Shown here in pieces: positions 53,417 through 62,560 of a DNA stretch of 64,000 nucleotides. The DNA comes from BJ22 sp021298375. Its GTDB lineage: Bacteria > Planctomycetota > Planctomycetia > Pirellulales > Pirellulaceae. The first letter of the stretch is position 1; the number at the start of each line of letters is the position of its first letter. The position numbers and the translations under genes are program-made. Below the pieces are notes generated by a model. That model was not told where the DNA came from. It was given only the letters and a program-made list of their open reading frames with translations, and did no database searches. Where the stretch lies: NCBI GenBank assembly GCA_046343015.1, contig JBKDOL010000058.1:1-64000 (forward strand), in the 5' to 3' direction.

Positions 53417-55462
53417 ATGAGCCTCGCCTCGACCTCGATCTCGCAATTGGCGATCAACACCATCCGAACCCTTTCGATGGATGCCGTTCAGAAAGCCAAC
53501 AGCGGTCACCCCGGGACCCCAATGGCGCTGGCGCCTGTCGCCTATGAACTCTGGACCAATTGGCTGAACTACGACCCCGACCACCCCCACTGGCCGGCTC
53601 GTGACCGCTTTGTTCTCTCCTGTGGCCACGCCTCGATGTTGCTCTATTCCCTGCTGCACCTCAGCGGCGTGAAGCGCAGCGACGGCGGAGAGGAACTCTC
53701 GGTTTCGATCGAAGACATTCGCAACTTTCGCCAGTTGCACAGCCCCTGCGCGGGGCACCCCGAATTCGGCGAAGTGACCGGCGCGGAGACGACGACCGGC
53801 CCTTTGGGTCAGGGGTGTGCCAACAGTGTCGGGATGGCGGTCGCTGCTCGCTGGCTGGCGGCCCGCTACGAGCGGCCCGGCTACGAAGGGCTGCTCAATC
53901 ATCGCGTGTTCGCCCTGCTCAGCGACGGCGATGTGATGGAAGGGGTCGGTTGTGAAGCCGCCTCGCTCGCCGGACATCTGCGACTGGGAAATCTCTGTTG
54001 GATCTACGACGACAATCGCATCACGATCGAAGGGAGTACCGACCTGGCGTTCACGGAGAATGTGGGCGCCCGCTTCGAGGCGCTCGGTTGGCGGGTTTAC
54101 TATGTCGAGGACGCCAACGACCTCGCCTCTTTGGCCGGGGGATTCAAGTCATTTGAGGCCTCGGACGCTCGTCCCCTGCTGATCATTGTGCGCAGCGTCA
54201 TTGGCTACGGTGCACCAAAAAAGCAAAACACGGCCGCTGCCCATGGAGCGCCCCTGGGCAAAGAGGAAGTCGCCGCAGCCAAAGCCTATTACGGTTGGAG
54301 TGAGCCCGAGTTTGCGGTCCCGGGCGAAGTGGCTGAGCACTTTCGCGAAACGATCGGCAGGCAGGGGGCCGAGCGCTATCTGGCGTGGGCCGATCTCTGG
54401 GCCCGATATCGCGCCGAGTTTCCAAAAGAAGCGGCTGAGCTGAAGCTGATCTGGAACCGCGAATTGCCTTCGGACTGGGAGGCTGCGGTCGAGTCTTTCG
54501 ATGCCTCGGGCAAGCCAAATGCCACCCGAAACTGGTCAGGCAAAATTCTCAACGTCGTCGCTGATCAGATCCCTTGGCTGGTGGGAGGCTCGGCTGACTT
54601 GGCCGAGTCGAACAAGTCGCTGATCGAGTCAGCCGATGCCGGGCACTTTGCGGCAGGTAGCCATGGAGGTCGCAATTTTCATTTTGGAGTTCGCGAGCAC
54701 GCCATGGCCTCGGCTTGTAACGGCATGGCACTCAGCGGCCTCCGTCCGTACTGTGCCACGTTTTTTGTTTTCACGGACTACCTCCGCCCGGCCCTTCGGC
54801 TCAGTGCCCTGATGCACCTCCCCGTGCTCTACATCATGACCCACGACTCGATTGGACTGGGGGAAGATGGGCCCACGCACCAACCAGTCGAGCAACTCGC
54901 CGCCTGTCGCGCCATCCCGAACCTGCTGGTCTTCCGCCCGGCCGATGGAGCGGAGACGCTGCAGGCCTACGCGGCGGCGATTGCCGAATCGCGCCGCCCC
55001 AGCATGCTGGTCCTGACCCGCCAGAACGTCCCGACGTATGACCGCCAAAAATTCGCCAGTGCCGCCGGTGTCCGCCAGGGTGGTTATGTTCTCTGGCAAC
55101 CGCAGCCCCACTGCGATGTGATCCTGATCGGCACCGGCAGTGAACTGGAAATCTGTCTCCAGGCAGCCGAACAGTTGCTCGCGGCGGGCATCGCTCCGCG
55201 AGTCGTCAGCCTCCCCTGCTGGGAGCTGTTCGACGAACAGCCCGCCGAGTATCGCGAATCGGTTCTCCCAGCGGCTTGCACCCGGCGCATCGCCGTGGAA
55301 GCAGCCAGCGACTTTGGCTGGCACAAGTACCTCGGCACGAGCGGAGCCTTTGTCGGAATGAACTCCTTCGGAGCCTCGGCCCCCTACGATAAACTTTATC
55401 AGCACTTCGGGATCACAACCGATCGGGTTGTGGCGACCGCGCGGAAGATGCTGGGGCGATAG
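53417..55462 (+). CDS. tkt: Transketolase
   Basis: A 681-residue thiamine-diphosphate enzyme of the pentose phosphate pathway. The N-terminal domain has DAVQKANSGHPGTPMALAP, RDRFVLSCGHASMLLY and GDGDVMEG-like LLSDGDVMEGVGCEAASLAG, with NRITIEGSTDLAF; the Pyr domain has FGVREHAMASACNGMAL with the catalytic Glu, THDSIGLGEDGPTHQPVEQLA; and the C-domain ends SDFGWHKYLG ... FGASAPYDKLYQHFGIT. AGGA sits 9 bases before ATG 53417; ATG 53393 is an alternative. Full length. Confidence 0.96.
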   Translation: MSLASTSISQLAINTIRTLSMDAVQKANSGHPGTPMALAPVAYELWTNWLNYDPDHPHWPARDRFVLSCGHASMLLYSLLHLSGVKRSDGGEELSVSIEDIRNFRQLHSPCAGHPEFGEVTGAETTTGPLGQGCANSVGMAVAARWLAARYERPGYEGLLNHRVFALLSDGDVMEGVGCEAASLAGHLRLGNLCWIYDDNRITIEGSTDLAFTENVGARFEALGWRVYYVEDANDLASLAGGFKSFEASDARPLLIIVRSVIGYGAPKKQNTAAAHGAPLGKEEVAAAKAYYGWSEPEFAVPGEVAEHFRETIGRQGAERYLAWADLWARYRAEFPKEAAELKLIWNRELPSDWEAAVESFDASGKPNATRNWSGKILNVVADQIPWLVGGSADLAESNKSLIESADAGHFAAGSHGGRNFHFGVREHAMASACNGMALSGLRPYCATFFVFTDYLRPALRLSALMHLPVLYIMTHDSIGLGEDGPTHQPVEQLAACRAIPNLLVFRPADGAETLQAYAAAIAESRRPSMLVLTRQNVPTYDRQKFASAAGVRQGGYVLWQPQPHCDVILIGTGSELEICLQAAEQLLAAGIAPRVVSLPCWELFDEQPAEYRESVLPAACTRRIAVEAASDFGWHKYLGTSGAFVGMNSFGASAPYDKLYQHFGITTDRVVATARKMLGR

Positions 55463-55540
55463 TCTTCAGGCATGTGGTAGACTGTTCGCAGGGTTGGCCG
55501 TCGGGCTGACGGCCCCAATTCGAGCGACAGGATCACTGCC

Positions 55541-56353
55541 ATGGCAACCCAACCTGAAACTGGCTCACTCGGCGAACAAATTCGCCGCCTCGGGCCCTGG
55601 CATCAGGACATTCAATTAACTGAAGAATTCAGCACCGGGCAGGTCTTCTCGCCCGATGGACGACTCAGTCGCGAGGCGAACCGCAACGTCTCGCTGCTCA
55701 CGCTGAGAGATAACTTCGTCGAGCACATTCTGCACGTTTACCCGGAGGGATTGCGAGGTAAACGGTTTCTGGACTGCGCCTGCAATGCGGGAGGATACTG
55801 CTTTTGGGCGCGCGAACTCGGGGCCGACTTTGCTTTTGGCTTCGACATTCGCGACCACTGGATCGAACAGGCGAGGTTTGTCCAGCAGCAGCGGAACGTG
55901 GCGCCCACCGATCGGATCAAGTTTTCGGTTTGCGATCTGTACGCGCTCGAGGAAAAGCGGCTGCCCCAATTTGATGTGACCCTGTTCAAAGGGATCTTCT
56001 ACCATCTCCCCGATCCAATCACCGGTTTGCGGATTGCTTCCGAATTGACCCGCGAGATTCTGATCTTCAATACGCAAACCGGTTGGGGCGAGCCCGATGG
56101 ATTTCTCAAGCCGGGCCTCGAGGACACCCGGGCCCTGATGTCAGGAGCCTATGGACTCAACTGGCGTCCCACTGGGCCGGCAACCATGATTCCAGTGCTG
56201 CGCTGGCTCGGTTACCGCACGGCGAAGCTGATGTTCTTTCGTCAGCAAAAAAACAACCCCGACGGGAATCTGGGGCGGATGGAGATCTGGGCTTCCAAAG
56301 TGCCCGGCCTGCTCGACAAGTATGAAACCCAGCGCACTCTCTTTGACGAGTAA
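55541..56353 (+). CDS. CmoB-like SAM methyltransferase, copy 1
   Basis: A 270-residue SAM-dependent methyltransferase related to CmoB/DUF1698. The start is ELGPWH-like: LGPWHQDIQLTE, then SAM motif FLDCACNAGGYCFWARELG with GFDIRDHWIEQARFV, VCDLYALEE and FKGIFYHLPDPITGL. CmoB uses carboxy-SAM for wobble uridine; whether this protein does so is unknown, and no CmoA is nearby. It is closely similar to the gene at 62972 (shared DCACNAGGYCFWARE, FDIRDHWI and KGIFYHLPDP). AGGA is 9 bases before ATG 55541. It follows tkt by about 80 bases. Confidence 0.82.
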   Translation: MATQPETGSLGEQIRRLGPWHQDIQLTEEFSTGQVFSPDGRLSREANRNVSLLTLRDNFVEHILHVYPEGLRGKRFLDCACNAGGYCFWARELGADFAFGFDIRDHWIEQARFVQQQRNVAPTDRIKFSVCDLYALEEKRLPQFDVTLFKGIFYHLPDPITGLRIASELTREILIFNTQTGWGEPDGFLKPGLEDTRALMSGAYGLNWRPTGPATMIPVLRWLGYRTAKLMFFRQQKNNPDGNLGRMEIWASKVPGLLDKYETQRTLFDE

Positions 56354-56435
56354 CGCGGAAGAAGAGTTCGGAATGCGGATAAACAACTCGGCCGGTGGTC
56401 ATCGAATTCGATCCGAATGCAAATCCGACGAACGC

Positions 56436-57440
56436 TCAGTAGGGTCGCTTGCCGACCTCGGGACGAAATGAGGTCCGGGTCTCAGGCACCAGCAGCACCT
56501 GGCCGCTGCGCACATCGATCATTCGCCAGCCCGCCAGTTTTTCCAGCGGACCGTTGACGGCAATCCAGTTCCGCAAGGCATCGATCTTCTGCTGTCCGGT
56601 GGCCGGGCGACTTTGGGGATTGCCGTTGCACCACAAAACCCGGCTGCCATTGGCCGTCCAGACCTCGAATGGCGTCTCATCGCTTACGGGAGTCCCTGCC
56701 GGCCAGTAGAAGACGACGCGGTAAAGCCCCAACTCCTTCCACGATGATTGCAAGTCGCGGCAAATCTCGGCCGCCCGCTCAATCCGCTCGTCCTCTACTC
56801 GGCTCCACTCGCCCCCCTCCACTCGCGGTTGATGCACATTGATCCTCAACCAATCGGCGCTCTCCTCCGTGACGACGAGCGGTTGTCCGATCTGAACCGC
56901 CTGCCGATCGAGCCGTTGATAGCGCCCATTTCCCAAGTCGAGCAGGCCAACCGGTTGCCGGAAGGCGACGTCAATCTTCAACCCGTCTGCAGACTTTTCG
57001 ATTCGTCGAATCGTGTCGACGTAGGGAAGTCTGCAGAACTGTTCCGCCGCAATCTCGACCAGATCCTTGCTGAGCAGGCTCAAGCCTTGTGCATTCAACT
57101 GCTCTGCCAGATGCACTTCAGGCTGACCGGGTACCCACTCATTGGCCGGCGGCAACTCGATTTTCTCCGGCGAGAGCGCGTAGCGGGCATGGTCTGGAAA
57201 TGATTCGCCATACTCTTCCCAGAGCCAAGAGGCAGTCACCATGATTCCGAGCGTCGCGCCGACAAAGACGACGAAGGGATGGGTCAGCCAGCGGGCCAGA
57301 CGAAAGCCCTCGGCGATTCGCCCCTCGCTCGCTTGCCGCGTCTGCTTTTTCGCAACCACTGTTCGCCTCGCTGGAGATGTAATGTCCCGATTCGGAACCT
57401 TGACTCTCTGGAACTTATCGACCAGACCGCTGCCTGCCAT
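56436..57440 (-). CDS. FtsQ-like single-pass membrane protein
   Basis: A 334-residue protein with a basic cytoplasmic N-terminus, one helix (FVVFVGATLGIMVTASWLW, about 62-80) and a large outer part. The segment SKDLVEIAAEQFCRLPYVDTIRRIEKSADGLKIDVAFRQPVGLL followed by RYQRLDRQAVQIG has the order of FtsQ/DivIB (hydrophobic POTRA-like repeat, P-x-V motif, then L-x-D-x-x-G-like strand). The C-domain (ELGLYRVVFYWPAGTP, LRNWIAVNGPLEKLAGWRMIDVR) is unassigned. Likeness to FtsQ is by pattern only. No dcw genes are near. ATG 57440 is favoured over TTG 57467. Confidence 0.62.
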   Translation of the reverse strand: MAGSGLVDKFQRVKVPNRDITSPARRTVVAKKQTRQASEGRIAEGFRLARWLTHPFVVFVGATLGIMVTASWLWEEYGESFPDHARYALSPEKIELPPANEWVPGQPEVHLAEQLNAQGLSLLSKDLVEIAAEQFCRLPYVDTIRRIEKSADGLKIDVAFRQPVGLLDLGNGRYQRLDRQAVQIGQPLVVTEESADWLRINVHQPRVEGGEWSRVEDERIERAAEICRDLQSSWKELGLYRVVFYWPAGTPVSDETPFEVWTANGSRVLWCNGNPQSRPATGQQKIDALRNWIAVNGPLEKLAGWRMIDVRSGQVLLVPETRTSFRPEVGKRPY

Positions 57441-57622
57441 TTGCTCGAGTCGATTCAATCGGCGCAACCGGAACGGCCAGTGCAGACGTCAGGCTGGTTG
57501 GCAGGAGGTGTGCAGATAAAGCGAGTGAGCCGCCGAGCGAGGGGAGCTTGGCAACCCTGCTCCCTCCGCGCTCCGCAAGAAGCTGCCCGCCGTCGTCGGG
57601 GGGGCTTTGACCCACGATTCGG

Positions 57623-58672
57623 CTACTTGCCCGCGACTGGGTCCGCGGCGGGCCAGGCGAGGTCAATGATCACCGGACGATGGTCCGAGCCTGCCTTGGC
57701 ACCGACCTGGCGACGGAGCACGCTTACTCCCGGGGTAACCAGTGCATGGTCGATCGGGATCGCCAGAAATGGCATCCCGTCAGGGCTCCAACTCGGCTGC
57801 AAGCCAAATCCCTGCCGGCTGTCGCGCAGGCTGGTACGGGCCAAAAATTGTCGCATGTCCTGGGACCAGGTCGTGCAATTGAAATCGCCGACAACGACGC
57901 GCTCGCAGGGATCGGAAACCAATTCTTCCGCGAGCGCCTTAAACTGCCGGTCGCGGAGGGCGAGTTGGGAATTGCCCAAGGGATTAATCAGGTGGGCAGC
58001 GACAATTTCCAGCGGTCGACCGGAAAGCTCGACCGTTGCCCGGAGCACCGGCATTTCAGCCGCCTCCGGCATTCGCGGAACATCCCGCGGAGCCCGCAGC
58101 GGCAATTTGCTGAACAGGGCGATTCCAAAGCCGTGAGTCCGCGGTCGCTCCAACGCGTGAGGGTAGTCCCTGCACAGTTCCTGCAGCGCCTGTTTCCAGA
58201 AGTGCGTGTACTCGATGATGACCAGGACGTCTGGGTTGTGTCGACGGATCTCGGCGACGACATCCGCCGCGCGCCGATTGTGAACCAGCACGTTATAAGA
58301 CATCACCCGCAGTCCCCGCGCTGAGGCAGGTTGCGGATTGCCAGGATCCGGAAAATAAACCGGCATGATTCCGGCGAACGCGGCAGCACTGGCCAGCAAA
58401 ACAACGAGCGCCATCCACCAGCGGCGATAACCGAGCAGGAGGAGTCCGGAGAGAAGCAAGCCAGCGAACCACTGGACCTGAAAATTGACCGCCAGCTCGG
58501 CCAGCATCAGCCGGGGAGAGAGAAAGGAAAAGAGAAAAAGGAATAGCGGCACTCCTGCAGTCAGATACAGAAACGCCGTGGTGAGGTCCGGTCGCCCATC
58601 GAGGCCTCGGTTGCCTCCGTGGATTGACTCTGAATCAGCCGTCGCTTGTTCGTGCTGGTCCCGGGCTGGCAT
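57623..58672 (-). CDS. Membrane endonuclease/exonuclease/phosphatase-family protein
   Basis: A 349-residue protein with three N-terminal membrane helices (FLYLTAGVPLFLFLFSFL, WFAGLLLSGLLLLGYRRW, ALVVLLASAAAFAGIM) and a C-terminal EEP domain. The latter shows LRVMSYNVLV, VLVIIEYTH, VVVGDFNCTTW (D-x-N) and the final KAGSDHRPVIIDL (S-D-H), all catalytic motifs of the DNase I/Mg2+ phosphohydrolase superfamily. Members of this layout are thought to be outward-facing phosphodiesterases; substrate unknown. It begins near ATG 58672 and is followed by the FtsQ-like gene on the same strand. Confidence 0.85.
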   Translation of the reverse strand: MPARDQHEQATADSESIHGGNRGLDGRPDLTTAFLYLTAGVPLFLFLFSFLSPRLMLAELAVNFQVQWFAGLLLSGLLLLGYRRWWMALVVLLASAAAFAGIMPVYFPDPGNPQPASARGLRVMSYNVLVHNRRAADVVAEIRRHNPDVLVIIEYTHFWKQALQELCRDYPHALERPRTHGFGIALFSKLPLRAPRDVPRMPEAAEMPVLRATVELSGRPLEIVAAHLINPLGNSQLALRDRQFKALAEELVSDPCERVVVGDFNCTTWSQDMRQFLARTSLRDSRQGFGLQPSWSPDGMPFLAIPIDHALVTPGVSVLRRQVGAKAGSDHRPVIIDLAWPAADPVAGK

Positions 58673-58778
58673 GAGTTATCGTCCACGCGTCCGGTCAAAC
58701 CGAGACGTTTCTGGGGCCCCGCCGGTACTTCCGCAAAGCCCCCCGGGGCAGAGCCAACCGCTCGACGCTGCCTTTTAA

Positions 58779-58808
58779 GGGCTACCTCGTGCTGGGCTAC
58801 CTCGTGTC
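58779..58808. repeat. 15-bp near-perfect tandem duplication
   Basis: GGGCTACCTCGTGCT at 58779-58793 is followed by GGGCTACCTCGTGTC at 58794-58808, at the 3' end of the DUF4254 gene. Confidence 0.82.
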
Positions 58809-59415
58809 AGGCGGCCCGCCGCTGGGCGGTTGCGTTGTAAATCTGGGGATTGAGGTTTGGGTCATTGTACATCTTGTACTGGCGATAGGTTCGATGTCGG
58901 GTTTTGCCAGCAAAAATGTCATGAATCAGCCGCTGCGTCGCCGCGACCAGGTCCTGTTGCTGCTGACGGCAACGATTCAGTTTGCCCAGAACCGAAGCGC
59001 GGTGCTCGGGGCTGGCGTCACTGCGCTGCAACTGTTCTTCCAGATGGTAAATTCGCAAGGCCATGATCGAGAGCCGGTCGATCGCACTTCCCGGAGTCTC
59101 GGTATTCAGGCGGGCGTCCAGTTCCAGTGCCACCCGCGCCTGTTCCAATTGCTCGGCAATGTGGTCGTCGAGCCGCTCAATCCAGTCGTTGCGCTGCTGG
59201 TTGTAGCGGTCGATGGCTCGTTTGACGTCGGCGATCTCGCGGTCGCTCGCGACCGGGCTGCGGGCAATGTCTTCTTCATGCCACAGCAGGAAATTCCAGC
59301 GATGCTGCTCGCAAACGATCCCCAACGTTCCATCCTGGGAATTGAGCACTGGCCCCAAATGCCAACGGGCCACCATGTCTGTCTGCAAAGCCACCACTTG
59401 TTTAATATCAATCAT
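58807..59415 (-). CDS. DUF4254 protein
   Basis: A 202-residue soluble helical protein. IDIKQVVALQTDMVARWH, FLLWHEEDIARSP and DIFAGKTRHRTYRQYKMYNDPNLNPQIY are characteristic of the DUF4254 family of Bacteroidetes and Planctomycetes, whose genes lie next to lipopolysaccharide-type glycosyltransferases; function unknown. The upstream neighbour on the same strand is a GT9 heptosyltransferase-like gene, about 230 bases before, with a 19-bp repeat array between them. The terminal His/Glu-rich motif LWHEED may be a metal site, by inference only. Confidence 0.85.
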   Translation of the reverse strand: MIDIKQVVALQTDMVARWHLGPVLNSQDGTLGIVCEQHRWNFLLWHEEDIARSPVASDREIADVKRAIDRYNQQRNDWIERLDDHIAEQLEQARVALELDARLNTETPGSAIDRLSIMALRIYHLEEQLQRSDASPEHRASVLGKLNRCRQQQQDLVAATQRLIHDIFAGKTRHRTYRQYKMYNDPNLNPQIYNATAQRRAA

Positions 59416-59521
59416 CAGCGTTCATCCTGAACCGTGGCGAATCCTTAACGAACCGGGGATTCTAGAAAAACCTCACGTGTCGCCGCAAGACAGGTTTTAG
59501 GCCCCGGCTTGCCATCCCCGC

Positions 59522-59616
59522 AGTGATCCCGCTTGGCCCAAGTGATCCCGCTTGGCCCAAGTGATCCTACTTGGCCCAAGTGATCCTACTTGGCCCAAGT
59601 GATCCCACTTGTCCCA
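59522..59616. repeat. 19-bp tandem repeat, five copies
   Basis: Units AGTGATCCCGCTTGGCCCA run head to tail at 59522-59540, 59541-59559, 59560-59578, 59579-59597 and 59598-59616. The first two are identical; the third and fourth share CTA in place of CGC; the fifth has CCAC and GTCCCA changes. The array lies 31 bases beyond the GT9 stop and upstream of DUF4254. Confidence 0.95.
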
Positions 59617-59647
59617 GCTGCCCCATTTCCTCGCGCGGGCGGAGCCA

Positions 59648-60700
59648 TCAAGCGGCGGGTCGTGCGTTCTGCTTGTTGTGCGGCCTTGCCGCCTGCAAGG
59701 CTTGGCCGACTCCGGCGAGCACCTCTTCAACCGGGATGTCGCACATGGCCGTATTGGCGGCGCTGCGCCGTTGGCGGCTGGTCCCCGACTGGTACCACTT
59801 TTGAATGGCAATTTGCCTCGGCCCGTAGGCTCCGCTGTCTTGGGGGCGAGTGGGGCCATACAGGCCGACACAGGCACAGCCCATCGCCACTGCAATGTGC
59901 AAGGGACCGGTATCACCCGCGACGAAGACTTCAGCAAGACTGGCCAGTGCGGCGAGATCCGGCAGTGAGGTCGGCGGAGCCAGCCGCGCGGAATGGTTGC
60001 TTGCCGCAACCGCCTCTTGAGCCATCGCGCGCTCTGCGTCCCCTGCCCAGAGCACGACTGAGGGGAGTCCAAAAGCGCGTTCCGCTGCTTGGGCTAGGAG
60101 CCCAAAGCGGTCGGCTGGCCATTGCTTCGATGGCCAACCCGCTCCCGGATTGAGCAGCAGAAACTGCTTCAGCCCCTCAGCCTCCAGCCAACTTTGGCAG
60201 CGATCCAGCGATTCCTGGCAGACGGGCAAGTCAAATCGGACTTCGCCCGGCTCAAGCTTGATTCCCCTGAGCAGTTCCAAGGTTCGGTCGACCAGATGAG
60301 TTGAACGAGGTCGGACCAGCCGGTTGTTCAGCCAGGCCGAGCCCTCGCGCCCAAACTTGCCGCCGAAGCCGATTCGCAGGGGAGCTCCAGAGAGTCGCGC
60401 CAGCGCAGCGCTTTTGAGCAGCCCTTGAGGGTCAAAGGCAATCTCCGGTTGAAAGCTGCGAAGCTCGCCCCGCAGTTGTCGCCATGCAGCGGGCCGGCGG
60501 AGCCAACCGCGCGGAACAGGAATCAGCCGGTCGATTGCCGGATGGAGCCTCAGCAGTTTGCTCGCTGCTCCTTCAGCGGCCCAAGCGATTTGGCACTCGG
60601 GCATGTGCCGCTTCAGCTCGCAAGCGAGGGGCAACGTCAAAATGGCGTCCCCAATATGACTGAGGCGGCTGATCAAAAAGCGCGGACCAGTCGGGCTCAT
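59648..60700 (-). CDS. Family 9 glycosyltransferase (heptosyltransferase-like)
   Basis: A 350-residue GT-B enzyme of the ADP-heptose:LPS heptosyltransferase family. FLISRLSHIGDAILTLPLACEL opens the N-domain; LLLNPGAGWPSKQWPADRFGLLA and FVAGDTGPLHIAVAMGCACVGLYGPTRPQDSGAYG are the diagnostic donor motifs (GDTGPLH). AAGGA lies 9 bases before ATG 60700; the frame extends further but is not conserved. It would add a heptose or other sugar to a lipid-linked core. DUF4254 follows it. The end is Ala/Arg-rich. Confidence 0.92.
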   Translation of the reverse strand: MSPTGPRFLISRLSHIGDAILTLPLACELKRHMPECQIAWAAEGAASKLLRLHPAIDRLIPVPRGWLRRPAAWRQLRGELRSFQPEIAFDPQGLLKSAALARLSGAPLRIGFGGKFGREGSAWLNNRLVRPRSTHLVDRTLELLRGIKLEPGEVRFDLPVCQESLDRCQSWLEAEGLKQFLLLNPGAGWPSKQWPADRFGLLAQAAERAFGLPSVVLWAGDAERAMAQEAVAASNHSARLAPPTSLPDLAALASLAEVFVAGDTGPLHIAVAMGCACVGLYGPTRPQDSGAYGPRQIAIQKWYQSGTSRQRRSAANTAMCDIPVEEVLAGVGQALQAARPHNKQNARPAA

Positions 60701-60804
60701 GATTTTCAGTCCTTTGAAAATCGAAGTTCTTATCCGATTTGAGGCCGGGCAGTCGCCAGCCAGTGAGCATGGCCACAGCGTTGGGCAAACGCCCACCCAG
60801 CCGT

Positions 60805-61494
60805 TCAGTTCTCGAGCGAGATCTTCTTGATCATGTCGAGTCTGGGATACTTCTTGATGATGAACTCATTCCCCTCGGCCTGAAAGCGACCTTGAACTTC
60901 AGGAGAGTTCTCGCCGTACTCGGTGTTAATTTTCTTGAGCACGTCTTCACCTTCGACCACTTTGCCAAAGGGAGTAAAGCCCATCGCATCGAGCCGATTG
61001 TTGAAGCCGAGGTTGATGAAAAACTGGACAGAGCGGCTGTTCGGCACGCCTGTCTTGGCGAACGTAATCGTCCCGAAAATGTTGGATTGGCCTGCGTCTT
61101 GGTCGTCCTTGATTTTGGCTTCACTCCAGACTTCATTCACTTTCGGGTCACCGTGGATTCCAAACTGGAACATGAAGCCTTCGATGGCTCGAAAAACAGC
61201 GATGTCCTGAAAGTAGCCAATCTTGACAAGGTTGTAGAAGCGGTCGGCGCCATTGGGAGACCAGGCCCGGTTGACTTCGATCACGAAGTCACCTTTGGTC
61301 GTTTCCACCTTCACCCGGAATTTGTCGGGAGCTTTTTCTGTGGCCTCTTCCGGAGCGGGGAGCTTGTCCTGTTCTTCAGTCAGGCCAGCCATCGGGCGGG
61401 TCTCCGCCCAACCGAGACGATTGCCACCAGCCAAGGCGGAACAACCTAACCCAAACGCGAAACAGCAACCGAGCAACAGAATTTGCTTGAACAT
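60805..61494 (-). CDS. Exported peptidyl-prolyl isomerase (cyclophilin)
   Basis: A 229-residue protein with a signal peptide (FKQILLLGCCFAFGLGC), possibly a lipobox at LGC, and a cyclophilin domain: KVETTKGDFVIEVNRAW, FYNLVKIGYFQDIAVFRAIEGFMFQFG, FGTITFAKTGVPNSRSVQFFINLGFN and FTPFGKVVEGEDVL. It would speed prolyl isomerisation of secreted proteins. The catalytic Arg and QFFI motif are present. A short Pro/Glu linker lies between signal and domain. ATG 61494 is chosen; upstream codons are unlike any signal. It follows the desaturase gene (stop at 61541) on the same strand. Confidence 0.9.
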   Translation of the reverse strand: MFKQILLLGCCFAFGLGCSALAGGNRLGWAETRPMAGLTEEQDKLPAPEEATEKAPDKFRVKVETTKGDFVIEVNRAWSPNGADRFYNLVKIGYFQDIAVFRAIEGFMFQFGIHGDPKVNEVWSEAKIKDDQDAGQSNIFGTITFAKTGVPNSRSVQFFINLGFNNRLDAMGFTPFGKVVEGEDVLKKINTEYGENSPEVQGRFQAEGNEFIIKKYPRLDMIKKISLEN

Positions 61495-61540
61495 CAGGCG
61501 ATTCCTGAAAAGGACAAGTGAAATGACAAATCGAACCCAA

Positions 61541-62560
61541 TCAGGCAGCCAGACTTTTGCGGTCCAGTGCCGCCGTGTTGGGGCGCACAAGGTCGGAGAT
61601 AACTCCCAGTTTTTCCAGAACCGCCAGCGTGATGTAGGTCACATCGACTTCCCACCAGCGATGCCCATGCTGAGCAGAACGCGGGTCCGCGTGATGGTTG
61701 TTGTGCCATCCCTCGCCATTGGTAAGCAGGGCAAACAGCCAGTTGTTGCGACTGTCTTCCCGAGTCTCGTAATTTCGATAACCCCACATGTGCGCGAAGG
61801 AGTTAATCCCCCAGGTAACATGCCAAGTGAACACCGTTCGCATGATGACACCCCAGAAGAGCCATTGCAGGCCAACCTGCAAGGTCCCCGCGCCCGTGCC
61901 CGTCCAGAGCCAGCCGACCAGGAGGCCGGTGGCAAAAACAAGTACGGCGTGAGCCGCATAGAACCAGACCCAGTTCATGCCGCGCTGCAGCCAGAAGTAA
62001 AAGGGGTCCCGCATCAAGTCTCGGACGTACCGCTCATAGGCTGCCGAAGTACTCAAGTCTCGGTTGTCGATAAACAGCCAACCCATGTGTGCCCAGAACG
62101 CACTGACGCGCGGCGTATGCGGATCAGGCTGATGGTCCGAATGTTGGTGGTGGACGCGATGAACCAGAACCCAGCGGGCCGGGGAGTCCTGAAAGCTGCA
62201 GACACCCAGCGCCGCCAGCAGGTACTCAAACCACTTGGGGCACTTGAAGCCGCGGTGTGTCAGCAAGCGATGATAACCCGCACCGATCCCAATCGAAGTG
62301 AAGATATAGTTTCCCAGCGGCAGGAACAGAACGCCCCACCACGAAAAAAAGTAAGGCAGGAAGGCGAGGGGAATCAGCAGGTGAAATACGATTACCGGAA
62401 GCATGTATTCCCACAAGATCCGGCTTTGACCGTCAACTTTTTCTGGTTTCGGCAGCCGCTCTCGGCCAACCCGCTCCCCGTGTTCCGTTGAGTGAATATC
62501 CTTGGCAATCGCATCTTCGGGAGTGCCGTAAGCGGGGGAACTGGTCTGCATGGACTTCAT
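61541..62560 (-). CDS. Acyl-CoA / fatty-acid delta-9 desaturase
   Basis: A 339-residue membrane di-iron desaturase of the stearoyl-CoA desaturase type, which puts a double bond into acyl chains. The three His boxes are HRLLTH, HRVHHQHSD and GEGWHNNHH, with FGNYIFTS-like LPLGNYIFTSIGIGAGYHRLL before the first. Four membrane helices are visible. The C-terminal RWWEVDVTYITLAVLEKLG is conserved. ATG 62560 or 62551 may be used. It is transcribed toward the cyclophilin gene, 46 bases apart. Confidence 0.93.
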   Translation of the reverse strand: MKSMQTSSPAYGTPEDAIAKDIHSTEHGERVGRERLPKPEKVDGQSRILWEYMLPVIVFHLLIPLAFLPYFFSWWGVLFLPLGNYIFTSIGIGAGYHRLLTHRGFKCPKWFEYLLAALGVCSFQDSPARWVLVHRVHHQHSDHQPDPHTPRVSAFWAHMGWLFIDNRDLSTSAAYERYVRDLMRDPFYFWLQRGMNWVWFYAAHAVLVFATGLLVGWLWTGTGAGTLQVGLQWLFWGVIMRTVFTWHVTWGINSFAHMWGYRNYETREDSRNNWLFALLTNGEGWHNNHHADPRSAQHGHRWWEVDVTYITLAVLEKLGVISDLVRPNTAALDRKSLAA

